Positions 55,696-64,000 of a stretch of 64,000 nt of DNA are shown in pieces. Below the pieces are notes generated by a model. The model made no database searches, was not told the origin of the DNA, and was given only the letters and a program-made list of their open reading frames with translations. Origin of the DNA: an uncultured Hungatella sp. (GTDB lineage Bacteria > Bacillota > Clostridia > Lachnospirales > Lachnospiraceae); assembly GCA_949879795.1 (NCBI GenBank), contig CATLBR010000011.1, positions 1 to 64,000 of the forward strand, read 5' to 3'. Both the position numbers and the translations under genes were made by a program. Positions within the stretch are counted from its first letter, which is position 1. Every line of letters begins with the position of its first letter.

Positions 55696-56760
55696 TTACA
55701 GTCTCTCGATCTTCTTTGCCATCAGTTCGCTGTTATTGCTGTAATTGATGGCATCTTCTTTTGAGATGGTTTTCTGCTGGTACAGCTGTATCAGGCTGGC
55801 ATCCATAGCCACCATGCCTTCCTTCTGAGAAGTGGCGATCACGTTGTCAATCTGATGAATCTTGGACTCGCGGATCATGTTCCGAATGGCATTGTTGAAG
55901 AACATGATCTCAAAAGCCGGCTGTACCCCGCCGTCCAGAGTGGGAAGCAGCTGCTGGGAGATAACCGCCTGCATAACCATAGATATCTGCACTCGGATCT
56001 GCTGCTGCTGTCCGGGAGGAAAGCTGTCGATAATACGGTCTATGGTGTTGGCGGCTCCCACGGTGTGGAGGGTGGAGATCACCAGATGTCCTGTCTCCGC
56101 CGCTGTCATAGCCGTCTTGATGGTCTCATAGTCTCTCATCTCTCCCAGAAGGATAACATCCGGAGCCTGCCGCAAAGCCGCCCGCAGCCCGGACACATAA
56201 CTCTCTGTATCCGATCCGATCTCCCTCTGAGACACCACACTCTTATCATGGCGGTGAAGATACTCGATGGGATCTTCCAGAGTGATCACATGAGCATTTC
56301 TCGTCCTGTTGATCTCATCGATGACACAGGCCAAGGTCGTACTCTTTCCGCTTCCGGCCGGTCCTGTCACCAGCACCATGCCCTTTGTCATCTTTGCCAC
56401 ATCGATGATAGTTCTGGGAAGATGAAGTTTCTCATAGTCGGGCAGCTCGAAGGTGATGATGCGGATGATTGCCGCCAGAGATCCTCTCTGCCTGAACACA
56501 TTGGCACGAAACCGAGATAGTTTTGGAAGGGCAAAAGAAAAATCGTCGTCCCCCGTCTCCTGAATCCGTTTCATACTTCGGTTGCCCGCCGTCTTGTAAA
56601 GCTGGGTGACCATCTCGTCAATCTGGTCAGGAAACAATTTTTTTTCCTCATAGTATTCGATTCTCCCTCCTACCTTGTAGGAAAGGGGCATCCCCGCTAC
56701 CAGGAAAATATCTGACGCCTGCCGGTTTACCGCCGCGCCCAGCAATTCTACAATATCCAT
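55696..56760 (-). CDS. pilT: PilT-type twitching motility ATPase
   Basis: A 354-residue cytoplasmic hexameric ATPase of the secretion superfamily. It has Walker A GPAGSGKST (133-141), the Asp box LEDPIEYLH (161-169), Walker B VILLGEMRD (202-210), the His box ETGHLVISTLHT (222-233), and the PilT-type signature AIRNMIRE near the C-terminus. In classic systems PilT retracts type IV pili. Here it is the only ATPase in the cluster; no PilB/GspE is present, so it may be the sole motor. The ATG at 56760 has GGGAGGAG six bases upstream. It is the last gene of the operon. Confidence 0.93.
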   Translation of the reverse strand: MDIVELLGAAVNRQASDIFLVAGMPLSYKVGGRIEYYEEKKLFPDQIDEMVTQLYKTAGNRSMKRIQETGDDDFSFALPKLSRFRANVFRQRGSLAAIIRIITFELPDYEKLHLPRTIIDVAKMTKGMVLVTGPAGSGKSTTLACVIDEINRTRNAHVITLEDPIEYLHRHDKSVVSQREIGSDTESYVSGLRAALRQAPDVILLGEMRDYETIKTAMTAAETGHLVISTLHTVGAANTIDRIIDSFPPGQQQQIRVQISMVMQAVISQQLLPTLDGGVQPAFEIMFFNNAIRNMIRESKIHQIDNVIATSQKEGMVAMDASLIQLYQQKTISKEDAINYSNNSELMAKKIERL

Positions 56761-56777
56761 ATTAATCTCCTCCCTTG

Positions 56778-57242
56778 TCAATTCCCGCTCCAGACAGGCA
56801 TAGACCTGTCAATCTCATAATCCTCTGACTGGTAGACATTCCAGGCCAGAATCCTGTACCCTTTCTCCTCACGGCACGGTTCCAGCGCCACATGGAGCTT
56901 CTGTCCGTACAGCATATCCAAATCTGTCTCTATGGTGTTAGTCTCCTCATGATAATATTCTCCCAGCCGCTCTTTAACAAGATGCAGGTAGGCCTCTTCC
57001 GAAGAAGATATATTGAGACATTCCCCAAGCTGCTCCTCCACCATGGCCGTAAACTCCACCGCCTGGCCGTCCGCCTCATAGTATCCCTTGACAGACTGGG
57101 CATTTTTTCTGGCCAGATTCCAGTCGCTGCCCGCGCTGCTGAGAGAGAGGAGTCCAAAAATCGTCAGACACAAAATTATAAAAATCAAGATCAGGGATGA
57201 GGTGCCTATGTTGGCCCGTCCGCCTGACTGTCTGTTGTCCAT
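56778..57242 (-). CDS. Small single-pass membrane protein of the pilus-like operon
   Basis: A 154-residue protein with one N-terminal membrane segment (about 14-36, SLILIFIILCLTIFGLLSLS) and an outside domain. The membrane segment followed by a long helix (NLARKNAQSVKGYYEADGQA) recalls minor pilins, but the usual G/FTLxE cleavage site is absent. Such proteins occur next to PilT/PilC genes in Clostridia. The ATG at 57242 is preceded by AAAGGA at suitable spacing; upstream in-frame codons overlap the previous gene. Function unknown. Confidence 0.7.
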   Translation of the reverse strand: MDNRQSGGRANIGTSSLILIFIILCLTIFGLLSLSSAGSDWNLARKNAQSVKGYYEADGQAVEFTAMVEEQLGECLNISSSEEAYLHLVKERLGEYYHEETNTIETDLDMLYGQKLHVALEPCREEKGYRILAWNVYQSEDYEIDRSMPVWSGN

Positions 57243-57276
57243 AGTTAAATTTCCTTTCATTAACAGAAGCGGAAAA

Positions 57277-57696
57277 TCATTCCGCAATCTTCTTTGCTGT
57301 CAGCAAAAACAGTTCTGTGCCGTCCTCTGAGCGCAAAACCCTTATCTGTGCCTCCTCCACAAGCCCTTTTACCTCCACTGTCATCTGGGCCGTGAATCCT
57401 GTCTCCCTCTCTGCTTCTGTCACGTTCCACTGAGAATCCCAGCAGATAACCCTCATGTCCCCTTCCTCTGACAAATAAAATCGTGCCCTGAGGCCATCTG
57501 TATCCTCAGCCTTCCATATCTCCGCGACGCTCTCCGCCGCGAGAGAAGCCTGATTCGTATCACGTGCCAGGCGGCTTAAATTGTTGGCTCTGACAAACAC
57601 CAGAATACAGATGCTGGCACACAAAATGAAGAAACACACCACTGCGATCATTTCCATGAGAAACAGTGCAGTTCCCGAATCCCGTTTATTTCTCAT
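57277..57696 (-). CDS. Pilin-like small membrane protein
   Basis: A 139-residue protein with an N-terminal stretch MRNKRDSGTALFLMEMIAVV leading into a membrane helix (about 10-34) and then a polar helix, which is the general shape of a type IV pilin or TadE-like protein. A Glu (Glu15) lies in the hydrophobic stretch, but the canonical prepilin peptidase site is not obvious. The gene overlaps the end of the previous one by 11 bases, with GGAGG eight bases before the ATG. Confidence 0.65.
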   Translation of the reverse strand: MRNKRDSGTALFLMEMIAVVCFFILCASICILVFVRANNLSRLARDTNQASLAAESVAEIWKAEDTDGLRARFYLSEEGDMRVICWDSQWNVTEAERETGFTAQMTVEVKGLVEEAQIRVLRSEDGTELFLLTAKKIAE

Positions 57697-58180
57697 CCGC
57701 TACGCCTCCGCTTCTGATATTCAGCAGCAGTCTGGTGTCCGACTGATCTGCCACCTGCACCTCCAGGACATTTCCCTCCTGGCGGAAGGTCAGGCCACGG
57801 CTGTCGATAATCTCCAGACCGTCTGCCAGCCCCAGACCGCTCCCGGCATTGGTAAACAGTTCTCTCACTGCCCCGTCCATATAATAGATCCATGTGACAT
57901 AGCTTACCCCGTTGATCTCCTGAGTCAGCTCCAGCACGGCTGTGTCCTCTATGGTCCTGACGGCAATGCTGTCCGCCTTGTCATTCTGTCTCACCTTGTT
58001 GGCCACATAGTTTAAGACAACCTGGCCGGAATAGTTCTCCTCGATGCGGCTGTTGATATTCTCATAGACCTTTCCGCCGATCAGAACCGTGAACAGCGCA
58101 CTCAGCACAAACACCAGAAACAACAGCATGGTAAAGAGAAGGTTCATGGTCTGTCTGTTTTGCTGTACCTTTTTTTTCAA
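57686..58180 (-). CDS. DUF4860-like membrane protein of the pilus-like operon
   Basis: A 164-residue protein with one membrane segment (about 13-36, NLLFTMLLFLVFVLSALFTV) and a beta-rich outside domain. From memory it matches the clostridial family annotated DUF4860, found beside PilC/PilT genes. A TTG start at 58180 is proposed with GGGGGAG about six bases upstream; the first ATG (58147) would lie at the membrane segment. It overlaps the pilin-like gene downstream, so translation is likely coupled. Function unknown. Confidence 0.65.
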   Translation of the reverse strand: MKKKVQQNRQTMNLLFTMLLFLVFVLSALFTVLIGGKVYENINSRIEENYSGQVVLNYVANKVRQNDKADSIAVRTIEDTAVLELTQEINGVSYVTWIYYMDGAVRELFTNAGSGLGLADGLEIIDSRGLTFRQEGNVLEVQVADQSDTRLLLNIRSGGVADEK

Positions 58181-58194
58181 ACCTCTCTCCCCCT

Positions 58195-58533
58195 TTACTC
58201 TTCCATAATCCTGGAATTGACCGTGATGCTCGGCATAATATTGGACGCAAAGCCTTCGTAAAACACATCAAACCGTTCCCTGTCTATCTTAATCCCATAA
58301 TTTTCCTCCAGGTATGCCACCGAAGGCGGATACCGCCCCTCTATGGCATAGCACTGGACAGAGGCTCGGGCGATGGCGCTGCGCAGAGTCTCTGCCCCTT
58401 CCTTCTCCATGCGGTCGGACATGGACAGGACTCCCTGCAAAAACACGCCGATAACAAACCCGAACACCACCAGGGATACCACATATCCCCTTATGATTTT
58501 CCAACCGTTTTTCAACTGTTTCACTGTGATCAC
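58195..58533 (-). CDS. Pilin-like small protein
   Basis: A 112-residue protein: basic N-terminus, one membrane helix (about 16-36, GYVVSLVVFGFVIGVFLQGV), then a polar helix and a small domain. IARASVQCYAIEGRYPPSVA resembles the region after the helix in type IV pilins. No standard G-F-T-L-x-E cleavage site is visible. It begins with GTG at 58533; a second GTG at 58524 is possible. It starts three bases after the PilC stop. Confidence 0.65.
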   Translation of the reverse strand: MITVKQLKNGWKIIRGYVVSLVVFGFVIGVFLQGVLSMSDRMEKEGAETLRSAIARASVQCYAIEGRYPPSVAYLEENYGIKIDRERFDVFYEGFASNIMPSITVNSRIMEE

Positions 58534-58536
58534 CTG

Positions 58537-59589
58537 CTATCCTATCGCTGACAATATGCCCACCAGCGGCAGCATGACCGACAGAAGGACAAGACCTACG
58601 GATACAGCCAGAACCGCCACAATGGTAGGCTCCAGCCTGGATATGGTGTTGTCGATGGAGGCGTCTGCCTCCTCCTCATATCCCAAAGAGATAGTCTGCA
58701 TCACCGTGTCCAGTTTTCCGCTTCGGTTTCCCACCTTGATCATCTGAATCTGGAACCCGTTAAACAGACCCGAATCTTTCATGGCCTCGTCATAATCATT
58801 GCCTGTCTCCAGGCTTTCACGGCAGGTGGCCAGGCATTCCCGGACCTTGCTGTTGCCCACCAGTTCCTCTGCCAGCTCGATTCCCTTTTCCAGCTCCACC
58901 CCGCCTTTCAGAGTCAGAGCAAGGACGGCACAGCAACGCCGCTTCGCCACCAGAAGAGCCGTCTTGTTGGAGCGCTTAAATCTCTCTGTCATAGTCTCCA
59001 CAATATGTATCTTCCTTCCCAGCTTTGAGGCGATATACAGCCCCAGAACCACCACTGCCAGCACGGCGGCAGCGGCAAGAGCCACGCCGCTGAACACGCC
59101 TCCCAGCCGTATGGCCGTCTGAGATACAGGCGACATCTGCGCTCCCAGCTGCTGGTACACTTCCTCAAACACAGGCATAACCCTGGTAAACAGCACAAAC
59201 AGCACTACCAGAAGCATCAGCACCATCATGACGGGATAGGTTACGGCGTTGCGTATATTCCGGATCATCCGGTCCTCTTTGTCATAGTAGACAGAAAGGG
59301 ATTCCATCATCTCGTCCAAAGTTCCCGTCTCATCTCCCAGCTTCGCCATCTTTACCACATAGTCGGGAAAACTTTCCGTCTTCTCCAGGGCTTCAAAAAC
59401 CCTGGCTCCCAGCTCAATCTCGTCTGCCAGAAACAGCAGCCTCTTCTTCTCGTCTTCATTTGCCGCGTCCTCTGCCATGATACGCAGCCCCTCCTCCAGA
59501 TGAACTCCTCCTTTCAGAAGAATGGACACCTGGAGGCAGAAAGCAGAAAGTTCCTGATATGTGTATTTCTGCTCTGTCTTCTTACCCAT
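58537..59589 (-). CDS. pilC: Type II secretion/pilus inner-membrane platform protein (PilC/GspF)
   Basis: A 350-residue inner-membrane protein with two T2SSF domains (about 10-130 and 210-335), each with the family pattern (SAFCLQVSILLKGGVHLEEG; LALTLKGGVELEKGIELAEE). Membrane segments are near 115-138, 160-188 and 320-345. It is the platform on which a secretion ATPase acts. It is slightly shorter than typical PilC (about 400), mainly in the N-terminal part. It lies between the transglutaminase lipoprotein and the pilin-like genes. Confidence 0.9.
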   Translation of the reverse strand: MGKKTEQKYTYQELSAFCLQVSILLKGGVHLEEGLRIMAEDAANEDEKKRLLFLADEIELGARVFEALEKTESFPDYVVKMAKLGDETGTLDEMMESLSVYYDKEDRMIRNIRNAVTYPVMMVLMLLVVLFVLFTRVMPVFEEVYQQLGAQMSPVSQTAIRLGGVFSGVALAAAAVLAVVVLGLYIASKLGRKIHIVETMTERFKRSNKTALLVAKRRCCAVLALTLKGGVELEKGIELAEELVGNSKVRECLATCRESLETGNDYDEAMKDSGLFNGFQIQMIKVGNRSGKLDTVMQTISLGYEEEADASIDNTISRLEPTIVAVLAVSVGLVLLSVMLPLVGILSAIG

Positions 59590-59604
59590 GAACGTTTCTC
59601 CTTT

Positions 59605-60591
59605 TTAATAACAGTATTTCTGCTGATAGTTGGCTCCGTTGCCGATGTACTGTTTGATGGAATCGCTCTGCCCGCCGGTAGACGCGAATGTCGGGTCTGC
59701 CAGAGACCAGTTGGTCCCGTCAAAATAGATATAGTTATCCAGCCAGCCCACACCGTCAATGTACACATTCACCCATGCGTGGTAAACGCTTCCCGTATAT
59801 CCGATCACCAGCTTGGACGGGATATCCTGGGAGCGGAGCATGGATACCATCAGAGCCGCGTAGTCAAAACAGATACCTGTCCCCGAAGACAGAGTCTGGT
59901 CTACACTGGGCAGATATCCGCTCTGAACGGAGGCAGCTTTGGCAGTGTCATAGGTTGTATTGTTGATCACGTAGTTGTACACATTGTTCACCACACCTAT
60001 AGCGTCTGTAGCGCCGGCTGCTACCTCTGCCGCCTTCTGAACCGCCGCGCTTCCCTCGGAGAAATTCACATACTGGTTGGGATACAAAAACGGCTCATAC
60101 TGGCTGGCCAGAGACACATCTATATTCTGGCTGAACGCCTGGGAATAGCTGGTGCCCTGAACCTGCTCAAAGACTTTAACCGAGTAGGTTCCGCTGCCTT
60201 CTGAAAGCGGGAACACCTCGTAGGCCGACCTGGCATTCAAATCATAAGTGTAGGTCAGATCACCTTTTGTTATCTGCACCTTGATCTTTCCCACACTGCC
60301 CGAATACTTCACCATCACATACCCGTTCTGAGTGTTGGAGGCATCCACCGTCACAGGGCCGTTGGCGTAAGTCACACTGCCTGACGCCGTGGGAACCCGC
60401 ACCAGACTCCCCTGGGGCTTGGAATACAAAGGCACCATGCCGTCCTCGATCACCGCCAGCTGCCCGCCGGTCTCCGCCGCTGCCGCCTCCACACTCTCCG
60501 GCTGGGAGCCCCCGCCGGAACAGCCGCCTGTGCCAAAAGCCGCCGCCATGACAACCGCTCCTAAAAATACTTTCCATTTTCTTTTTCTCAT
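59605..60591 (-). CDS. Transglutaminase-like lipoprotein
   Basis: A 328-residue exported lipoprotein. The signal peptide ends in a lipobox FGTGGC (lipidated Cys near residue 24). A transglutaminase-like domain (about 190-320) shows the Cys-His-Asp triad: SGTGICFDYAALM, VYHAWVNVY and LADPTF. The bacterial families act as proteases, amidases or cross-linking enzymes on surface proteins. It is the first gene of the pilus-like operon, 15 bases before pilC. An action on the surface or pilin-like proteins of the operon is inferred only from position. The ATG at 60591 has GAGGTG five bases upstream. Confidence 0.85.
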   Translation of the reverse strand: MRKRKWKVFLGAVVMAAAFGTGGCSGGGSQPESVEAAAAETGGQLAVIEDGMVPLYSKPQGSLVRVPTASGSVTYANGPVTVDASNTQNGYVMVKYSGSVGKIKVQITKGDLTYTYDLNARSAYEVFPLSEGSGTYSVKVFEQVQGTSYSQAFSQNIDVSLASQYEPFLYPNQYVNFSEGSAAVQKAAEVAAGATDAIGVVNNVYNYVINNTTYDTAKAASVQSGYLPSVDQTLSSGTGICFDYAALMVSMLRSQDIPSKLVIGYTGSVYHAWVNVYIDGVGWLDNYIYFDGTNWSLADPTFASTGGQSDSIKQYIGNGANYQQKYCY

Positions 60592-60654
60592 ACTGACACC
60601 TCTATTCTTTAATATTCTGCACACCAGTCCTTTATATCCGGACTGCTGTAAAAC

Positions 60655-61395
60655 TTACAACATGCGCTGCCTCACTATCTCATAGGCCAGGACTCCTGCC
60701 GCCACCGAGGCATTGAGAGAATCTATATCTCCCCTCATGGGAATGGCGGCCGCCATGTCGCAGTTCTCCCTGACCAGACGGCTGACACCGTCTCCTTCGC
60801 CTCCCACTACCAGACCTATAGGCCCCTTTAAATCCAGGCTGTACATCAGCTCCCCCTTCATATCCGCACACACAAACCAGAGACCTTCCCTCTTCAGCTG
60901 TTCCATGACAGCCGTCAGATTGGTAACCTTCGCCACTGGTGTGTAGTTCAGGGCACCTGCGGAGGTCTTCGCCACAGTGGCAGTCAGTCCCACAGCCCTG
61001 CGCTTCGGGATGATCACCCCATGGGCTCCCGCCAGATTGGCGGTTCTGATGATGGCGCCAAGATTGTGAGGGTCCTCGATGCCGTCCAGCAAAATAATAA
61101 ACGGCGGCTCTCCCTTCTCCCTGGCCCGTGCCAAGATGTCTTCCACCTGGACATAGCCGTAGGCGGAGACCTGAGCCGCCACCCCCTGGTGGTTTCTGCT
61201 CTGGGCCAGCTGGTCTAACCTTTCTTTCGACACAAAGGTTACAATGGTATCCTGTTTTTTGGCCTCTCTCAAAATGGTCTGTACCGGGCCGTCCTTGCAC
61301 CCTTCCAGCACATACAGCTTATCAATAGTTTTCCCTGAGCGAAACGCCTCAACCACCGTGTTCCGTCCCAGGATCAGTAAATTTTCCTCGTTCAT
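60655..61395 (-). CDS. rlmB: 23S rRNA (guanosine-2'-O-)-methyltransferase RlmB-like (SPOUT)
   Basis: A 246-residue SPOUT methyltransferase. The N-terminal substrate-binding domain is about 1-75; the catalytic trefoil-knot domain carries motif 1 LLDGIEDPHNLGAIIRTA, motif 2 GLVVGGEGDGVSRLVRENCD and motif 3 SLNASVAAGVLAYE. The likely target is 23S rRNA G2251. The ATG overlaps the mrnC stop by four bases. The gene order cysS-mrnC-rlmB is standard in Firmicutes. Confidence 0.93.
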   Translation of the reverse strand: MNEENLLILGRNTVVEAFRSGKTIDKLYVLEGCKDGPVQTILREAKKQDTIVTFVSKERLDQLAQSRNHQGVAAQVSAYGYVQVEDILARAREKGEPPFIILLDGIEDPHNLGAIIRTANLAGAHGVIIPKRRAVGLTATVAKTSAGALNYTPVAKVTNLTAVMEQLKREGLWFVCADMKGELMYSLDLKGPIGLVVGGEGDGVSRLVRENCDMAAAIPMRGDIDSLNASVAAGVLAYEIVRQRML

Positions 61396-61850
61396 TCCGC
61401 CTCCAGTTCTCCGATTTTTTCCAGGCCGTGCCTGACAAGCTCCAGAAGCCGCTCAAACTGTTCTGTCAGATACAGGTAACCTGTCAGAGCCTCCAGCCCG
61501 GTGGCCATGCGGTAGTCGATGACAGAGGCATTTTTTGCCGTGGTCATGGACTTGGCATTCCTCCCCCGCCTGAACACCGCCCGCTCCTCCTCTGTCAGCT
61601 CATCCTCCAGAAGTCTTACAATATCTGCCTGAGTCTTGGCCTTCACCAGACCGGAACTCCTTTTGTGCAGCTTATTCACCTGCATATTACCCCGGTTCAT
61701 CACCAGGCTCCTGACGATGAGTTCATACACCGCATCCCCCAGATATGCCAGAGCCAGTGGGGAGTAGATCTGGGCGTCCTGTCTTTTAAGCCCCAGTTTT
61801 TCCCTGCAGCAGTCCGTAAAACTCAACACTTCTTTTATGCCTTCTTCCAT
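61392..61850 (-). CDS. mrnC: Mini-ribonuclease III
   Basis: A 152-residue RNase III-like enzyme without a double-stranded RNA-binding domain; it matures 23S rRNA ends. The signature is LALAYLGDAVYELIVRSLVM with the catalytic Asp, and RRGRNAKSMTTAKNASV further on. It overlaps cysS by 16 bases and rlmB by four, so all three are translated together. Confidence 0.95.
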   Translation of the reverse strand: MEEGIKEVLSFTDCCREKLGLKRQDAQIYSPLALAYLGDAVYELIVRSLVMNRGNMQVNKLHKRSSGLVKAKTQADIVRLLEDELTEEERAVFRRGRNAKSMTTAKNASVIDYRMATGLEALTGYLYLTEQFERLLELVRHGLEKIGELEAE

Positions 61851-63247
61851 TTAACTCCTTCTCTTGTGTCCTCCAGAATAATCCCCATATCCAGAAGTTT
61901 CTGACGAATCTCGTCTGCAAGAGCAAAATTTTTCTCTTTTCTCGCCTTCTGTCGGGCGGCGATCATCTCTTCCACCTGGGTATCCAGATTTTCCTTTTTT
62001 CTCTCCGTGATGATTCCCAGTATGCCGCAGAGCGTCTCCACAGTGTCTCTCAGATATCGCACATAGGCTTTGCTGCTGCCCTCTCCCGCCGTGGAGTTGG
62101 CCAGCTTTACCAGTTCGAACACCGCCGACACTCCGTCTGCCGTGTTGAAATCGTCCTCCATGGCCGCCTCATATTTTGCCACCAGGGCCTGAGCCTCCTG
62201 ACACAGCTTCTCTTCATCCCCCCGGATCTCCTCGTCCCCGGTTCCAGCCTCCAGCTCTCTCAGCTTATCCACGCTGTTGAGTATTCTCTCCAACCCGTTT
62301 TTCGAGGCCTCCATTAACTCCTCGCTGAAGTTTAAGGGACTGCGGTAGTGGGCGCCGCTGAGCATAAAAAACCGCAGCACCTGAAGGTCGAATTTCTCTC
62401 CGATCTCCCTGACAGTAAAAAAATTCCCCAGAGACTTGGACATCTTTTTGTTGTCAATATTCAAAAATCCGTTGTGCATCCAGTATCTGGCCAGCTCTTT
62501 TCCGCTTGCGGCTTCGCTCTGGGCAATCTCATTCTCATGGTGAGGAAAGATCAGATCTTCTCCGCCCCCGTGAATATCAATCTGCTCGCCCAGATACTTT
62601 TTTGACATGGCCGAACACTCGATGTGCCATCCCGGTCTTCCCTGGCACCAGGGAGACTCCCAGAAAGGTTCCCCTTCCTTTTTCGGCTTCCACAGCACAA
62701 AATCCGAGGGGGACTCCTTGCCCTCCTCGCCGGTCACTTTGATCTCCCTGAATCCGGACTGCAGTTCATCCAGATTTTTGTGAGACAATTTCCCGTATCC
62801 TTTAAACGAATCAGTCCTGAAATACACGGTTCCGTCCTGGGCCCTGTAAGCGTGGCCTTTCTCCATAAGAGTCTCTATGAGATCGATCATCCCGTCAATC
62901 TCCTCCGTGGCCTTGGGGTGGACCGTGGCAGGTCTGACATTCATGGCCTCCATATCTGTCCTGCACTCTTCAATATATCGCTGGGAGATCACGGCAGAAT
63001 CCACGCCCTCCTCCACCGCTCTCTTTATGATCTTGTCGTCTACATCTGTAAAATTGGAGACAAAATTCACCTCATAACCTTTATATTCCAGATAACGGCG
63101 AACCGTGTCAAACACGATCATCGGTCTGGCATTGCCGATATGAATAAAATTATACACTGTGGGACCACAGACATACATCCTCACCTTTCCCGGTTCCAGT
63201 GGGACAAACGCCTCTTTTCTGCCGGTCAGTGTATTAAAGATTTTCAT
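61835..63247 (-). CDS. cysS: Cysteinyl-tRNA synthetase
   Basis: A 470-residue class I synthetase. It has the Cys zinc ligand in [18 protein letters not shown] (25-42; the HIGH motif is HIGN), [10 protein letters not shown], the zinc ligands in [13 protein letters not shown], and [10 protein letters not shown] near 266-275. The ATG at 63247 has GAGGAGG six bases upstream. It overlaps the end of ispF by 14 bases and mrnC at its own end. Confidence 0.97.
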   Translation of the reverse strand: MKIFNTLTGRKEAFVPLEPGKVRMYVCGPTVYNFIHIGNARPMIVFDTVRRYLEYKGYEVNFVSNFTDVDDKIIKRAVEEGVDSAVISQRYIEECRTDMEAMNVRPATVHPKATEEIDGMIDLIETLMEKGHAYRAQDGTVYFRTDSFKGYGKLSHKNLDELQSGFREIKVTGEEGKESPSDFVLWKPKKEGEPFWESPWCQGRPGWHIECSAMSKKYLGEQIDIHGGGEDLIFPHHENEIAQSEAASGKELARYWMHNGFLNIDNKKMSKSLGNFFTVREIGEKFDLQVLRFFMLSGAHYRSPLNFSEELMEASKNGLERILNSVDKLRELEAGTGDEEIRGDEEKLCQEAQALVAKYEAAMEDDFNTADGVSAVFELVKLANSTAGEGSSKAYVRYLRDTVETLCGILGIITERKKENLDTQVEEMIAARQKARKEKNFALADEIRQKLLDMGIILEDTREGVKWKKA

Positions 63248-63821
63248 GGTCTTCCTCCTCAACTTGAATATTCCCGCTTTCCCGTCCGCCGCACTTTTGA
63301 CATCTGCCGCATCCGGCTGCTTCTATTCCGTAATCATAACAGTAATCCCCCGGTGCTGTCAATAAGGTGATGGCCTGCGAGGAGATCCCCTGGCCCGTCC
63401 CTGTAAATCCAAGCCCCTCCTCCGTGGTGGCCTTGACACTGACTCTGTCCCGGGACAGCTTTAAGACAGCGGCGATATTCTCCTCCATCTGAGGACGGTA
63501 AGGCGCCAGTTTAGGCCGCTGGGCAATGACGGTGGCGTCTATATTCTCTATAATAAATCCTCTCTCTTCCAGCAGAACTCCCACATGCTTTAGCAGCTCC
63601 AGACTGGAAATCCCCTCGTAAGCCGGATCCGTATCAGGAAAATGCTGTCCGATATCCCCCAGTGCCGCTGCTCCCAACAGGGCATCCATCACGGCATGAA
63701 TCAGCACATCCGCATCCGAGTGTCCCAACAGCCCTTTCTCATAAGGAATGTCCACACCGCCCAAAATCAGTTTTCTTCCTTCTGTCAGACGATGTACATC
63801 ATATCCCAGTCCTATTCTCAT
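63234..63821 (-). CDS. ispF: 2-C-methyl-D-erythritol 2,4-cyclodiphosphate synthase, with Cys-rich tail
   Basis: A 195-residue enzyme of the non-mevalonate isoprenoid pathway. It has the metal ligands in GYDVHRL (8-14) and [20 protein letters not shown], and the C-terminal [20 protein letters not shown]. The normal enzyme is about 157-160 residues; here about 36 extra residues follow, with a Cys-rich stretch [10 protein letters not shown] and an acidic end. This tail may bind metal, or may simply arise from overlap with cysS. GGAGGA precedes the ATG. It is the first gene of the ispF-cysS-mrnC-rlmB group. Confidence 0.94.
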   Translation of the reverse strand: MRIGLGYDVHRLTEGRKLILGGVDIPYEKGLLGHSDADVLIHAVMDALLGAAALGDIGQHFPDTDPAYEGISSLELLKHVGVLLEERGFIIENIDATVIAQRPKLAPYRPQMEENIAAVLKLSRDRVSVKATTEEGLGFTGTGQGISSQAITLLTAPGDYCYDYGIEAAGCGRCQKCGGRESGNIQVEEEDHENL

Positions 63822-63887
63822 AAATGTCTGTCCTCCTCTGTCTACATGTATAAGAGTTGAGATCAGGCGTCTTCCCGCCTGCTTTCT

Positions 63888-64000
63888 CTACACGATCATC
63901 CGCACTTTGCCCGGAATGCACCTGAGCTGAAGTTCTCTTTGACACACGCAGCACTCCCCGTCGGCATGAACCGGCATAGGACGCTCTACATATATCTCCA
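63888..64000 (-). CDS. C-terminal end of a probable diacylglycerol/lipid kinase (partial)
   Basis: Thirty-six codons and a TAG stop (63888-63890) run in from the right edge: EIYVERPMPVHADGECCVCQ, then RELQLRCIPGKVRMIV. The pattern of (M)PVHADGE followed by a strand ending in an IPG-V-I-type tail matches the C-terminus of YegS/DagK-family lipid kinases. Too little is visible for certainty. Confidence 0.5.
   Translation of the reverse strand, partial: EIYVERPMPVHADGECCVCQRELQLRCIPGKVRMIV

Noticed and set aside
63870-63887. Small hairpin aggcg-ggaaga-cgcct after the partial kinase gene as a terminator
   Set aside because: Only five pairs and no T tract follows on the minus strand.

Overview
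The window looks like chromosome from a spore-forming anaerobe of the Lachnospiraceae (class Clostridia). The evidence is: sporulation genes (spoIID, a spoIIQ-like gene, a GerA/SpoVAF-type gene), Gram-positive regulatory signals (a T-box before ileS, a CIRCE operator before groES-groEL, sigma-A promoters with 17-bp spacers), lipoprotein and cell-wall-binding surface proteins, and a gut-type mannan locus. The species cannot be named from the sequence. No phage, CRISPR array, plasmid gene or transposase gene was seen.

Region 1 (1-23,300, all minus strand) is mainly a galactomannan-utilisation locus. In order of transcription it has an intracellular CBM32-like protein, a LacI-type regulator, a sugar-binding lipoprotein, two ABC permeases, a membrane-anchored GH26 endo-mannanase with two binding modules, and a 2306-residue secreted protein made only of repeated beta-rich modules. 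A terminator follows, then GH36 alpha-galactosidase, GH130 mannoside phosphorylase and a phosphohexomutase. The inferred route is extracellular cleavage by GH26, capture and import, removal of galactose by GH36, phosphorolysis by GH130 to mannose-1-phosphate, and mutase conversion to mannose-6-phosphate. No transporter ATPase is present, as is common when one shared ATPase serves many importers. At the far left are an AlbA_2-type ATP-binding protein and the frameshifted relic of a CDP-glycerol-transferase-like gene.

Region 2 (23,300-43,230) holds spoIIQ-like/spoIID, glgP, ileS with an Ile T-box, a 187-bp MITE-like element, pncB, a GerA/SpoVAF gene, a TetR-controlled MMPL transporter with an overlapping secreted coiled-coil partner, a TIM-barrel epimerase-like gene, guaB and a small membrane protein.

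Region 3 (43,230-55,690) holds groES-groEL with CIRCE, a small acidic membrane protein, an S66 peptidase, a cell-wall-binding-repeat surface protein, a MocR regulator, glnS, a zinc-ribbon membrane protein, tRNA-Thr(GGT) and a DUF4397 protein.

Region 4 (55,690-64,000, minus) holds ispF-cysS-mrnC-rlmB, then a compact type IV pilus-like operon (transglutaminase lipoprotein, PilC/GspF, four small membrane proteins, PilT) with no assembly ATPase or prepilin peptidase. The right edge has the end of a probable lipid-kinase gene.

The strongest leads are the modular 2306-residue mannan-locus protein, the PilT-only pilus-like operon, the spoIID start region whose ribosome site lies inside the glgP terminator hairpin, and the MMPL/coiled-coil pair with twin palindromic operators.
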